Shown: positions 44,489-52,581 of the stretch, in pieces
Numbering within the stretch: position 1 is the first letter of the stretch
Layout of the letters: each line of letters starts with the position of its first letter
The notes under the pieces: generated by a model
The model's input: the letters and a program-made list of their open reading frames with translations, nothing else
Databases searched by the model: none
What the model was told of the DNA's origin: nothing
Source of the DNA: an uncultured Gammaproteobacteria bacterium
Lineage (GTDB): Bacteria > Pseudomonadota > Gammaproteobacteria > Pseudomonadales > Pseudohongiellaceae
DNA length: 64,000 bases
Assembly (NCBI GenBank): GCA_903837345.1
Contig: CAILUG010000060.1
Coordinates: 62,001 to 126,000, forward strand
Reading direction: 5' to 3'
Made by a program: the position numbers and the translations under genes

Positions 44489-45631
44489 CTAATGTGCCGG
44501 CCCCTGCAAAATTCCAGGCGATCGCAACTGGATCGCGTAGATATGTTCGCAGGCCGCGATGTACAGCGTTTTCGCATCGTCACCCCCAAACGCCAGGCTG
44601 GAAGCACAGGCACTCTTGCGGGGTTCGGCATCACCAAAAGTCGGCAGGTGCAAGAGGCCCAGCAGCTTGCCTGCCGGTGAAGTAATCCGCACGATGCCTG
44701 GCACCGGCTGGGTTGACCACAGGTTGCCGTCGCGATCGGTTTTCATGCCGTCGCCGATGCCGGGGCCTTGCGTGAAAAATTCCCCTTTCCCCACACTGCC
44801 ATCGGCATGCACCGGATAACGCATGATCTTCGGATCCGGCGTCATGGTGCCGGCTGACAGATAAAGGAAGAGGTCGTCAGGTGAAAGTGCAATGCCATTG
44901 GGTTCTGCGCCGAGTTGCTCGCGGCTCACCACCATGGTGACCTTGCCGTCTTTCCAGCGAAACACCGAGTCCGGCATCTGTGCAAGCCCGCCATTGATGC
45001 CGCCGCGCAAGCCCACATCTGAATCAGTGAAGTAGATGGCACCATCGGCAGCAATGGCGACATCATTGGGACCATTGAAGCGTTTGCCTTCGAATTTGTC
45101 TGCCAGCACGGTGCGGGTACCGTTTTTCTCGAGTCGCTTGATCGCGCGATCCTGGCCCGCACACCACACCAGGCGACCCTGCCCGTCCACGGCAACACAG
45201 CCTGGCCCCATTAATATCACGTGCATGCGTCCAATCGACGCGAGCTTGCCGTCATTGGCGAAGTCATCGCCGCTGTAGCCCGCCTTGTCGAGGAACACCG
45301 ATACTGTGCCGCCCGCTGTCACCTTGTAAACCACGTTGTCGATGATGCTGCTGGCCAACAGATAACCCTCGGCACCCTTCTCGCCCCGGATCCACACCGG
45401 GGTGTCGATAAAACCGAAACCGGAGGCAATGGTTTTCAGCTTCGCTTCAGGAGCGATCAGCGCGTCGAGATCAGGATCGTTCTTGATGATGCTGAAAGGG
45501 TGTGCCGAAACGTCCGCCTGGGCTGACTGCGCACTGGTGCTGTAGAGTCCCGGGCCAAGCACCATGGTGGAACAGACCAACAGTCCGCAAAACATCCGCT
45601 GTGCCACCGACATGCATTTGATTGTATTCAC
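44489..45631 (-). CDS. SMP-30/gluconolactonase/LRE-like protein, full length
   Basis: 380-residue exported six-bladed propeller. GTG 45631 is chosen as start because GAGGGG lies just upstream; a signal segment follows (MFCGLLVCSTMVLGPG). Family features: SGFGFIDTPVWIR at the first blade (the usual Glu of the EGPVW motif is Asp-Thr here), FNGPNDVAIAADGAIYFTDSDVG with the metal Asn, and AEPNGIALSPDDLFLYLSAG with the metal Asp. It probably hydrolyses a lactone in the periplasm. It diverges from a shortened paralog at 45756. Confidence 0.88.
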   Translation of the reverse strand: MNTIKCMSVAQRMFCGLLVCSTMVLGPGLYSTSAQSAQADVSAHPFSIIKNDPDLDALIAPEAKLKTIASGFGFIDTPVWIRGEKGAEGYLLASSIIDNVVYKVTAGGTVSVFLDKAGYSGDDFANDGKLASIGRMHVILMGPGCVAVDGQGRLVWCAGQDRAIKRLEKNGTRTVLADKFEGKRFNGPNDVAIAADGAIYFTDSDVGLRGGINGGLAQMPDSVFRWKDGKVTMVVSREQLGAEPNGIALSPDDLFLYLSAGTMTPDPKIMRYPVHADGSVGKGEFFTQGPGIGDGMKTDRDGNLWSTQPVPGIVRITSPAGKLLGLLHLPTFGDAEPRKSACASSLAFGGDDAKTLYIAACEHIYAIQLRSPGILQGPAH

Positions 45632-45755
45632 CACAGTCCCCTCATCGTGCGACACTGGCTGCAGGGCGTAACCAAAGCGCACAGACAGATTACGCCATTG
45701 TGTTTGTGCTTGGCCAGTTTTGGCCCGTTTGTTTCAGTCACAAGGGAAGCACAGC

Positions 45756-46529
45756 ATGAAACATGCAAGCAGTCAGTTACCTTCACTCATTGCACTCATG
45801 CTGGCATCAATGCTGATGACTCCGGCACTGGCACAGCAGCCCTCGATGCGCGGCGATGGTCCGGCACCGGCCGCGCGCCCGTCCAGTATCACGCGCACCG
45901 ACCCTGGCATCGACGCGCTGCTCGCTATTGATGCCACCGTTGATCTGGTGGCCAGCGGCTTCGGCCCCAACGATATCTCGATCAAAGCCGACGGCGCGAT
46001 CTATCTGGCCGACAATGACTTCGGACTGCGTTACGCCGGCAAGAGCCCGCTGAAGCAGCTGCAGGATGGCATCTGGCGCATCAAGGACGGCACCACCACG
46101 CGCGTGTTGTCGGACCCACAACTGGGTGGCATCCCCAACGGCATCACGTTCTCACCGGATGAGAAATACCTGTACCTGTCGGCGGGCAACAAGATCAAAC
46201 GCTATGACGTGAAGGCCGATGGCACGCTCGGTGATTCAATGTTGTTCACCGAAGGCGTCGGCATCGGTGATGGCATGCGGGTGGATACGCAGGACAATCT
46301 CTACTCCACCGGCGGCGCCGGACCTGGCGTGGTGCGCGTGACCTCGCCGGCCGGCAAACTGCTGGGCACCATCAATCTGCCGGTCCTCGGCGCCGAACCG
46401 AAAAAGCAGATCTGCTCCACCAATGTTGCGTTTGGTGACAATGATGCGAAGACGCTGTACATCGCCGGCTGCGATGCTGTGTACAGGACTCGCCTTAAGG
46501 TGCCCGGCATTTTGCAGGGACACCCATGA
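45756..46529 (+). CDS. SMP-30-like paralog with internal deletion
   Basis: 257 residues, with a signal peptide ending TPALAQ. It is co-linear with the 44489 paralog at both ends (DALLAIDATVDLVASGFG; GDNDAKTLYIAGCD; VPGILQG) but passes straight from SGFG to GPNDISIKADGAIYLADND. About 114 residues present in the paralog, the first blades with one metal-ligand region, are absent. The frame is open and the rest well conserved, so it is either a functional shortened protein or a recent in-frame loss. It overlaps the site-2 protease gene by ATGA. Start ATG 45756 follows AAGGGAA. Confidence 0.8.
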   Translation: MKHASSQLPSLIALMLASMLMTPALAQQPSMRGDGPAPAARPSSITRTDPGIDALLAIDATVDLVASGFGPNDISIKADGAIYLADNDFGLRYAGKSPLKQLQDGIWRIKDGTTTRVLSDPQLGGIPNGITFSPDEKYLYLSAGNKIKRYDVKADGTLGDSMLFTEGVGIGDGMRVDTQDNLYSTGGAGPGVVRVTSPAGKLLGTINLPVLGAEPKKQICSTNVAFGDNDAKTLYIAGCDAVYRTRLKVPGILQGHP

Positions 46530-47170
46530 TCAGCCTGTTGCAGCAAGGCCAGATTGCACTGTTTGTCGTCATTTTGGTCGCCATCGTCATTTCGTTGACC
46601 TTTCATGAATTCGGGCATGCTGTGACTGCCAAATTGTTTGGTGACGATACCGCGCAAAAAGCCGGTCGCTTGACGCTCAATCCGCTCGCCCATATTGATC
46701 CCCTGGGTTTGCTGATGGTGGCAGTTATCGGCTTCGGTTACGCCAAACCGGTCCCCACCAATCCTGCCAATTTCAAATCACGGTGGGCGAACCTGTTTGT
46801 CTCCGCCGCAGGTCCCGGAATGAATTTGCTGCTGGCGATAGTGGCCATCAATTTTTATGGATTGGGGCTGGCCTATGACTGGAGCCTGACGAGGGGGGAT
46901 GGTGCAGAGCTGTTCTTTGTATATTTCGCCCGCATCAACCTGATCCTGATGGTGTTCAATCTGGTGCCAATCGGGGCACTGGATGGCCACTACATTCTGC
47001 CCTATTTCCTGCCGGCAAGCATGGCGCAGACCTATCGTTACTGGAATGACCGCTATGGCAACCAGCTGCTGACAGGGCTGATTGTGTTGAGCCTGTTTGG
47101 AGTCCCGGTGTTCAACACAATCTGGAATTTCGGGCGCGCACTGTTACCCTACATCCTGTTCATCCGTTGA
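46526..47170 (+). CDS. Site-2 protease family (M50) membrane peptidase
   Basis: 214-residue integral membrane zinc peptidase. The active-site motif is HEFGH (residues 27-31) in the first helix, followed by the family segments NPLAHIDPLG (52-61) and NLVPIGALDG with the third zinc ligand Asp. It has about five or six transmembrane helices and no PDZ domain, so it belongs to the minimal, Rip-like group rather than RseP. Such peptidases cleave membrane-embedded regulators or clear signal-peptide remnants. It is translationally coupled to the shortened SMP-30-like gene, an odd pairing. Confidence 0.92.
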   Translation: MISLLQQGQIALFVVILVAIVISLTFHEFGHAVTAKLFGDDTAQKAGRLTLNPLAHIDPLGLLMVAVIGFGYAKPVPTNPANFKSRWANLFVSAAGPGMNLLLAIVAINFYGLGLAYDWSLTRGDGAELFFVYFARINLILMVFNLVPIGALDGHYILPYFLPASMAQTYRYWNDRYGNQLLTGLIVLSLFGVPVFNTIWNFGRALLPYILFIR

Positions 47171-47190
47171 CGATTCCCGCAACTACGCGC

Positions 47191-47700
47191 TCATTGCGGA
47201 ATATTGCGTTTCTGGATCAGCCACTGGCCGTTTTTCTTCGTGATGACGTCTTCATAAACGCCCATGTTGCCGACTGTGAACGGACCCCCTGCAGGGCCGG
47301 AGACGACCTGCCAATAAGAGCGATGATGCGCTTCGGTAGCGCTGACAAACTCAATCAAGGTGTTCGAGATTGAGTGATAACTTTTTGTTACCGGCACTTT
47401 TGCCGGTGCGGCTGCCTTTTGCTGTTTTGCGTTCGTGATGAATTTTCTGATCTCTGCACGCCCGTTCAATGTGTTGCCGGTAAATGTGAATTGCGCATCT
47501 TCTGCAAAAACACCGACATATCCTTCAACATCGAGCGAGTCGTAGGCCTGGGCATATTTTACGATCAGTTGCCCAATAGCCACCGTATCCTGCGCGCGCG
47601 TATCCGTCATTGGCTCGGCAGCAGATAACGGTTGCGGGGAAATGGCAACGATGGCCATCGCGAAAAATCCAACCAGCGTGTACTTTATCAAGCGCAGCAT
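47191..47700 (-). CDS. Exported NTF2-like (SnoaL-type) protein
   Basis: 169 residues: Sec signal peptide (MLRLIKYTLVGFFAMAIVA to about residue 27) and one NTF2-like domain (IGQLIVKYAQAYDSLDVEGYVGVFAEDAQFTF; YEDVITKKNGQWLIQKR). Start ATG 47700 has AAGGAG eight bases upstream. The domain is similar in layout to SnoaL/limonene-epoxide-hydrolase-like and steroid-isomerase-like proteins, but catalytic Asp/Tyr sets cannot be assigned. Monocistronic, convergent with the site-2 protease gene. Confidence 0.85.
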   Translation of the reverse strand: MLRLIKYTLVGFFAMAIVAISPQPLSAAEPMTDTRAQDTVAIGQLIVKYAQAYDSLDVEGYVGVFAEDAQFTFTGNTLNGRAEIRKFITNAKQQKAAAPAKVPVTKSYHSISNTLIEFVSATEAHHRSYWQVVSGPAGGPFTVGNMGVYEDVITKKNGQWLIQKRNIPQ

Positions 47701-47781
47701 GAGTTTCTCCTTGTGGGTTTGACCAGCAGAAATCACCAACAGCCAACAGGATACCAGAACCCGGCTTGCACGGACCCTGTT

Positions 47782-49113
47782 TCAGGCAATCACCGGAACA
47801 GCCACGGCCGCATTCCGACGCAGCAGCATTACTGCCCCACCCGCCAGCGAGCACAGGCCGAGCGCGAGCAGGCCGGGCGGAAACTCGCCTGTGGCATCCT
47901 TGATCACACCCACCATCCACGGCGCAAATTGACCCGAGAGATTGCCGAGTGAGGAGACCAGCGCGATGCCGACAGCAGCGGTCTTGCTGGAAAAACTTTC
48001 ACTCACCGACGACAGGAACGGGCCCTTTACCGCATAGATGCCGGCCGCCGAGACTGACAACGCAAACAAAGCCAGCCACGGCGACGTGATCCAGTAACAG
48101 GCTGCCAGGCCGGCAGCGGCTACCCAGGCGGCGGCCACTGTATGCCACACCCGTTCGCCGCTGCGGTCGGAATGACGCCCCCACACAATCATCGCAATGG
48201 AACCGCAAATGAATGGCACCGCACTGATCAGCCCGGTTTCAAAATTGCTGGCGCCAAAGCTCTTGACGATCTGCGGCAACCATAACCCCAGCCCGTAGCT
48301 GGGCACGCCAGTGCCGAAGAACACCAGTGCGAACACGATCACGCGCGGATCACCCAACAACTTCAGCTGTTGCAGCAGATTGCCATGACCACCCTGTTCC
48401 GGATGCGCGGCCCGCTCGCGCGCCAGTGCATCTTTCACATAGGCCCGCTCTTCGGCACTCAGCCACGTGGCCTTGTCCGGACTGTCTGACAGCAACACCC
48501 AGATCAGCACGCCGATCACCAATGCAGGAATGGCTTCCAGAATGTAGAGCCACTGCCAGCCCTTGAAGCCGAGTATGCCGTCCATGCCCAGCAAGAGGCC
48601 GGAGATGGGTGAGCCGATCACACTCGACAACGGAATGCCGAGCGCGAACATGCTGATGTAGCGGGCGCGGTAGCGCTTGGGAAACCAGTAGGTCAGATAC
48701 AGCACCACGCCCGGAAACAGGCCCGCCTCCACCACGCCCAGCGTGAAGCGGGCAATGTTGAACTGGGTGGCAGTGGTTGCGAAGAACATGGCAGCAGCCA
48801 CGATGCCGCAGCACACCATGATGCGGGCCAGCCAGATGCGTGCACCGATGCGCTCCAGCAGATAATTGCTGGGCGCCTCAAAAATCATGTAGGACAGAAA
48901 GAACAGCCCGGCGCCGAACCCGAAATCGGAGGCTGACATGTGCAGGTCCTTCGACGCCGTGATCGCGGCAAAGCCCACATTGACCCGGTCGATATAGGAA
49001 ATGACGAAGGCGGCCAGCAGCACCGGTACGCAGCGGGCGCCGATGCGCGCAAACAAGCGACTCGCGTAGGCTTCATCAGCATCGACTGAAACAGAATGAC
49101 TCTGCACTGGCAT
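47782..49113 (-). CDS. MFS transporter, anion:cation symporter (ACS) family
   Basis: 443-residue, 12-helix major facilitator of the ACS type, relatives of which import phthalate, tartrate, glucarate or hydroxyphenylacetate. Typical segments are FVISYIDRVNVGFAA in helix 1, SYMIFEAPSNYLLERIGARIWLARIM, and GVVEAGLFPGVVLYLTYWFPKRYRAR. A large cytoplasmic loop (SDSPDKATWLSAEERAYV) follows helix 6. It is monocistronic and diverges from the fused DUF6152 gene. A carboxylated aromatic or sugar acid is the likely cargo. Confidence 0.9.
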   Translation of the reverse strand: MPVQSHSVSVDADEAYASRLFARIGARCVPVLLAAFVISYIDRVNVGFAAITASKDLHMSASDFGFGAGLFFLSYMIFEAPSNYLLERIGARIWLARIMVCCGIVAAAMFFATTATQFNIARFTLGVVEAGLFPGVVLYLTYWFPKRYRARYISMFALGIPLSSVIGSPISGLLLGMDGILGFKGWQWLYILEAIPALVIGVLIWVLLSDSPDKATWLSAEERAYVKDALARERAAHPEQGGHGNLLQQLKLLGDPRVIVFALVFFGTGVPSYGLGLWLPQIVKSFGASNFETGLISAVPFICGSIAMIVWGRHSDRSGERVWHTVAAAWVAAAGLAACYWITSPWLALFALSVSAAGIYAVKGPFLSSVSESFSSKTAAVGIALVSSLGNLSGQFAPWMVGVIKDATGEFPPGLLALGLCSLAGGAVMLLRRNAAVAVPVIA

Positions 49114-49193
49114 GATCCTGCTGCCTCGGCCCGGATTTTTGGTTTAATCTGACTGGTGCCAGTATCATTGCATTGGCAGACTGAGGCAAGCTC

Positions 49194-50333
49194 ATGGCAC
49201 CAATACAAAACATCACACGCGAAAGCAAAGCAGTCATGAAACGCATTGGCGCCGGTTTGGTGACAACACTGTTTGCAGTCTGGTCAGCACATGTGAGCGC
49301 GCACCATTCAGCAGCGCCGCATTACGATCTCGAAAAGCAGATCGAACTGAAGGGTACTGTCACCCAGTTCAGGTTCGTCAATCCGCACTCGTATGTCTAT
49401 TTCGATGTTGTGGATGCCAACGGCAGCAAGACCCCCTGGCGTTGCGAACTGGCGGCGGCGACCATGCTGAGCCGGCTCGGCTGGGCGCTCGACATGTTTC
49501 CGATCGGTCAGACCATCACCATCAAGGGCGCACCGGCCCGTCGGGAAGCCAATGTATGCATGCTCACCTCGTTTGTCAGGTCCGACGGTGTTGAGATATT
49601 TCGTGAATCCAATGTAGCCCGGCTCTACACCAATCGTCCCGCTCCGGCGCGGGCGGTGGTGACAACGCGACCGGCACGCGCGAGTGATGGTCACATCAAT
49701 CTGGCCGGACTCTGGGTTGCTGCCGCAGGCATGCGTGGCGGGCCGCCTGGCCCACCGCCGGGAGGGCCTGGTGGCCCACGCGGCCCGGGCGGCCCGGGCG
49801 GCAACGTGAAGCTTACCGAAGCCGGAGCCGCAGCGTCGAAGCAATATGACAGTCGTTTCGACAATCCGGCACTGCAATGCAAACCGGAGAACATTTTCTT
49901 TGCATGGACCCACGACAACCACGTCAACGAGATCATCCAGACCACCGACACCATTACGCTGAAATACGGCTATATGGACGTAGTGCGCACCGTGTTCATG
50001 AATGCGAAGCATCCGGCACAGATCACAGCGTCAAATCTCGGCCACTCGATCGGCAGCTGGGACGGCGACACTCTGGTGGTGGACACAGTCGGCTTTGAGC
50101 CCGGCCTGCTCATGGTTCCGGCTGGCGCCATGCACAGCAACCAGTTGCACACTGTCGAGCGGTTCACGCTGGATCCTGCAACGATGATGCTGACGCGCAG
50201 CTATACCGCCGGGGATCCGCTGAATTTGCGTGAGCCATTCACGGGCCAGGAAAAGATGAAAGTATCCGAGGAAGCGGCCACTCCCTACAATTGCGTGGAG
50301 TTGTCGGGCAAGAACAATATCAGGACCCGATGA
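49194..50333 (+). CDS. Fused DUF6152 + DLSG-W-domain exported protein
   Basis: 379 residues: signal segment, DUF6152 module starting AHHSAAPHYD (about residues 37-145), then a second domain from INLAGLWVAA (about 168) interrupted by a Gly/Pro-rich stretch (GGPPGPPPGGPGGP; about 183-205) and continuing with SIGSWDGDTLVVDTVGF. The two modules correspond to the separate neighbouring genes 38545 and 38995. GAGG precedes ATG 49194; ATG 49236 is an alternative that gives a more usual signal peptide. Function unknown for both modules. Confidence 0.78.
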   Translation: MAPIQNITRESKAVMKRIGAGLVTTLFAVWSAHVSAHHSAAPHYDLEKQIELKGTVTQFRFVNPHSYVYFDVVDANGSKTPWRCELAAATMLSRLGWALDMFPIGQTITIKGAPARREANVCMLTSFVRSDGVEIFRESNVARLYTNRPAPARAVVTTRPARASDGHINLAGLWVAAAGMRGGPPGPPPGGPGGPRGPGGPGGNVKLTEAGAAASKQYDSRFDNPALQCKPENIFFAWTHDNHVNEIIQTTDTITLKYGYMDVVRTVFMNAKHPAQITASNLGHSIGSWDGDTLVVDTVGFEPGLLMVPAGAMHSNQLHTVERFTLDPATMMLTRSYTAGDPLNLREPFTGQEKMKVSEEAATPYNCVELSGKNNIRTR

Positions 50334-50370
50334 ACCTCTGGCCGGCCGGGAAGCCAGGGGCCAGCGTGCA

Positions 50371-51111
50371 CTAAACCAGACGCGGCTCCTCGCCCGGATA
50401 CAAGGTGTGCACCTCGTCACTCTGCCAGAAACGTTTGCTGTCCACATCCATCAGCGTCAGCGGGCCGGTGAAGCCGGCGCCGGTGTCGAGATTCCACACA
50501 CAGGCCGCCTGTAGCGGCTGCTTGCTGCCAACCTGGATAGTTGACGTGTGGCCGATGAACACTTCCGGATACAACTTCAATCGCGACGGATAGCGTGGGC
50601 TGTCTTTCGGCAATGCAGGATCAACGGCCAGCGCGGTTTCCCACAATGAGCGGTCCCAGTACAGCATCGGCTTGAAGTACTCATGCGGAAACCCGCGAAT
50701 ATGCGTGAAGCCGGCATGCACAAACAGGCGTTGCCGGTCATCCTGGTAAAAATCCACCAGCTCATTTTCGATGAAGGCAGCGTGCTGCTCTCTAACAGCC
50801 AGCGATACGGATTGATAAGCCAGCAGCGTGCTGCGCCCGCCATGCTTGAGCCAGTTGGGATTTTCTATGCCTTTGCGCAACCAGTCGAGCAACAGCATGT
50901 CGTGATTGCCGCGCAGAAACACTGCCCTGTGGGTGCGTCGCCACTCGAGCAGAAAATCCAGCACCTGGGGCGACTCGCTCCAGCCATCGACGTAGTCTCC
51001 AAGCAAGATCACCAGATCGTCCGGCGTCACCACCGCACGGTCGAACACCTGCATAAGCGCACGCAGACCGCCGTGGATGTCGCCGATGACGAGGGTTCTG
51101 CTTTCACTCAT
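50371..51111 (-). CDS. Metallophosphoesterase (PrpA-like protein phosphatase family)
   Basis: 246-residue calcineurin-like phosphoesterase with all metal motifs: GDIHGG (residues 10-15), GDYVDG, GNHDM, and later GHTS. The class is that of lambda/PrpA-type phosphatases. Its ATG overlaps the stop of the carboxyltransferase gene (ATGA), so it is made together with the carboxylase operon. It may dephosphorylate a pathway intermediate or an operon protein, or simply ride along; the substrate cannot be deduced. Confidence 0.88.
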   Translation of the reverse strand: MSESRTLVIGDIHGGLRALMQVFDRAVVTPDDLVILLGDYVDGWSESPQVLDFLLEWRRTHRAVFLRGNHDMLLLDWLRKGIENPNWLKHGGRSTLLAYQSVSLAVREQHAAFIENELVDFYQDDRQRLFVHAGFTHIRGFPHEYFKPMLYWDRSLWETALAVDPALPKDSPRYPSRLKLYPEVFIGHTSTIQVGSKQPLQAACVWNLDTGAGFTGPLTLMDVDSKRFWQSDEVHTLYPGEEPRLV

Positions 51112-52580
51112 TTCTGGTTCCCGCTGGCCAGGCCCAGTTTGAAAGTGCCTTTGTTGATCTGGATCTGTTTTACCGCTGGCCGGGCTTTCAGCTCTTCAAT
51201 CAGCTTCAACACCGGCGCCACGGCCGGGTTGTAATAATAACCGCGCGAGTTGTTGCGCAGCATCGCATCGATCTGGTCGGATGGCATCACCGCGCGCAGC
51301 AGGAATTCTTCATCCGGCATCGAGGCGGGGAACTGCTTGCGCTTGTCTTTCAAGGTCATCGTGACTGGTTCGCGCTGGATTTCGGCAGTGCGCGGCAGTG
51401 ACATGATGCGATCCAGCACGTTCTGGTCCACCGGCGCGGTCGGCCGGCCGAAGCGACCCAGCACATAGCGGATCACCTGGTCGGGAATGTTGCCGTAACG
51501 CCGGTCACCGATCACATTGAACAGCGCTTGCGTGCTGACAATCTGCGGAAACGGCGTGACCATGATCGGCGAGCCGAGTTCATTGCGCACGGTTTCCACT
51601 TCCGCCATCACCGCGTCGAATTTGTGTTCGAGCCCAAGCTCGGCCAGTTGCCGCCGCGTGGTGGTCAGCACACCACCGGCCACCTGGTGACGGGTAAACG
51701 CAGCGTCATAGGCCTGCGGCGTGCCAATCGGCAGACCTTCGGCAGCGGCATGGGCAAAGTAGTATTTTTCCAGCGCCTTGATGGCCGGCTCGTTGATGTC
51801 GACCTCGTAGCCATGTGTGCGCAGATTGGCGATGGTCTGGCTGGCACACGGCAGCGACGAACCATGTGCAAGCGGACCAATGGCGACATGCAAGGCATCA
51901 ATGCCAAGTTCGGCGCCTACCATGTAGTTGAACTGCGACAAACCGATTGTGCAGTGCGAATGCAGTTCCAGCGGCAGCTTGCCGATCACTGCTTTCACCG
52001 CCGGAATCAGCGTGCGCGCCCGTTCCGGTGTCAGCAGGCCCGAAGGGTCCTTGATATAGACCAGATCAAATTTGCCCGACGCTGTCGCCTGCCGCGCACA
52101 GTCAGCGTAGAACTGGTCGGTGTGCACAGCGCTCAGCGTATAGGTCAGCGCCAGCATGTTGTCGGCGTCGCCCTCTTCCTTGATGATACTCGCCACCTGG
52201 ATGATGGCTTCCATGTCGTGCATCGGGTCCAGCAGCACGAAGCGGCCAATGCCGGCCTGCATCAGTTTGCGATAGGCCAGCCGCATGAAATCGTGATCGG
52301 CAGTTTCCCACGAAATAAACCGGAACCCGGTCGATATGAACTGCAGCGGAATCGTCGGCAGCGCCTGTTTCATGCGGCGGATGCGCTCCCACGGATCATC
52401 CTGGTGGTAACGCACGCCAACTGCCATATGGGTGCTGGAAGTGAAATCAATGGCACTGAAGCCGGCGCGCTCCATCAACGGTGCTGCCTGCAGCATCTGC
52501 GCGGAGTTGAGACCAGTCATGCTCCACAAGCTTTGGTTGCCGTCACGCACACTCACATCGACCAGTTTGATCGGCTTCAT
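51108..52580 (-). CDS. Carboxyltransferase subunit of biotin-dependent carboxylase (OAD-alpha/PycB-like)
   Basis: 490 residues of the HMGL/pyruvate-carboxyltransferase barrel plus the PYC_OADA C-terminal region, with no biotinyl domain. Visible: VSVRDGNQSL (metal Asp, residue 13), Lys177 in YIKDPSGLLTP (the carbamylated-Lys position of transcarboxylase 5S) and the metal pair His207/His209 in LHSHCTIG. The usual HDTSG and GTSQP motifs are replaced by HCTIG and GSSLP, so a substrate other than pyruvate/oxaloacetate is possible. Start ATG 52580 lies one base after the biotin carboxylase stop; the open frame to 52760 is rejected. Confidence 0.85.
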   Translation of the reverse strand: MKPIKLVDVSVRDGNQSLWSMTGLNSAQMLQAAPLMERAGFSAIDFTSSTHMAVGVRYHQDDPWERIRRMKQALPTIPLQFISTGFRFISWETADHDFMRLAYRKLMQAGIGRFVLLDPMHDMEAIIQVASIIKEEGDADNMLALTYTLSAVHTDQFYADCARQATASGKFDLVYIKDPSGLLTPERARTLIPAVKAVIGKLPLELHSHCTIGLSQFNYMVGAELGIDALHVAIGPLAHGSSLPCASQTIANLRTHGYEVDINEPAIKALEKYYFAHAAAEGLPIGTPQAYDAAFTRHQVAGGVLTTTRRQLAELGLEHKFDAVMAEVETVRNELGSPIMVTPFPQIVSTQALFNVIGDRRYGNIPDQVIRYVLGRFGRPTAPVDQNVLDRIMSLPRTAEIQREPVTMTLKDKRKQFPASMPDEEFLLRAVMPSDQIDAMLRNNSRGYYYNPAVAPVLKLIEELKARPAVKQIQINKGTFKLGLASGNQK

Positions 52581-52581
52581 G

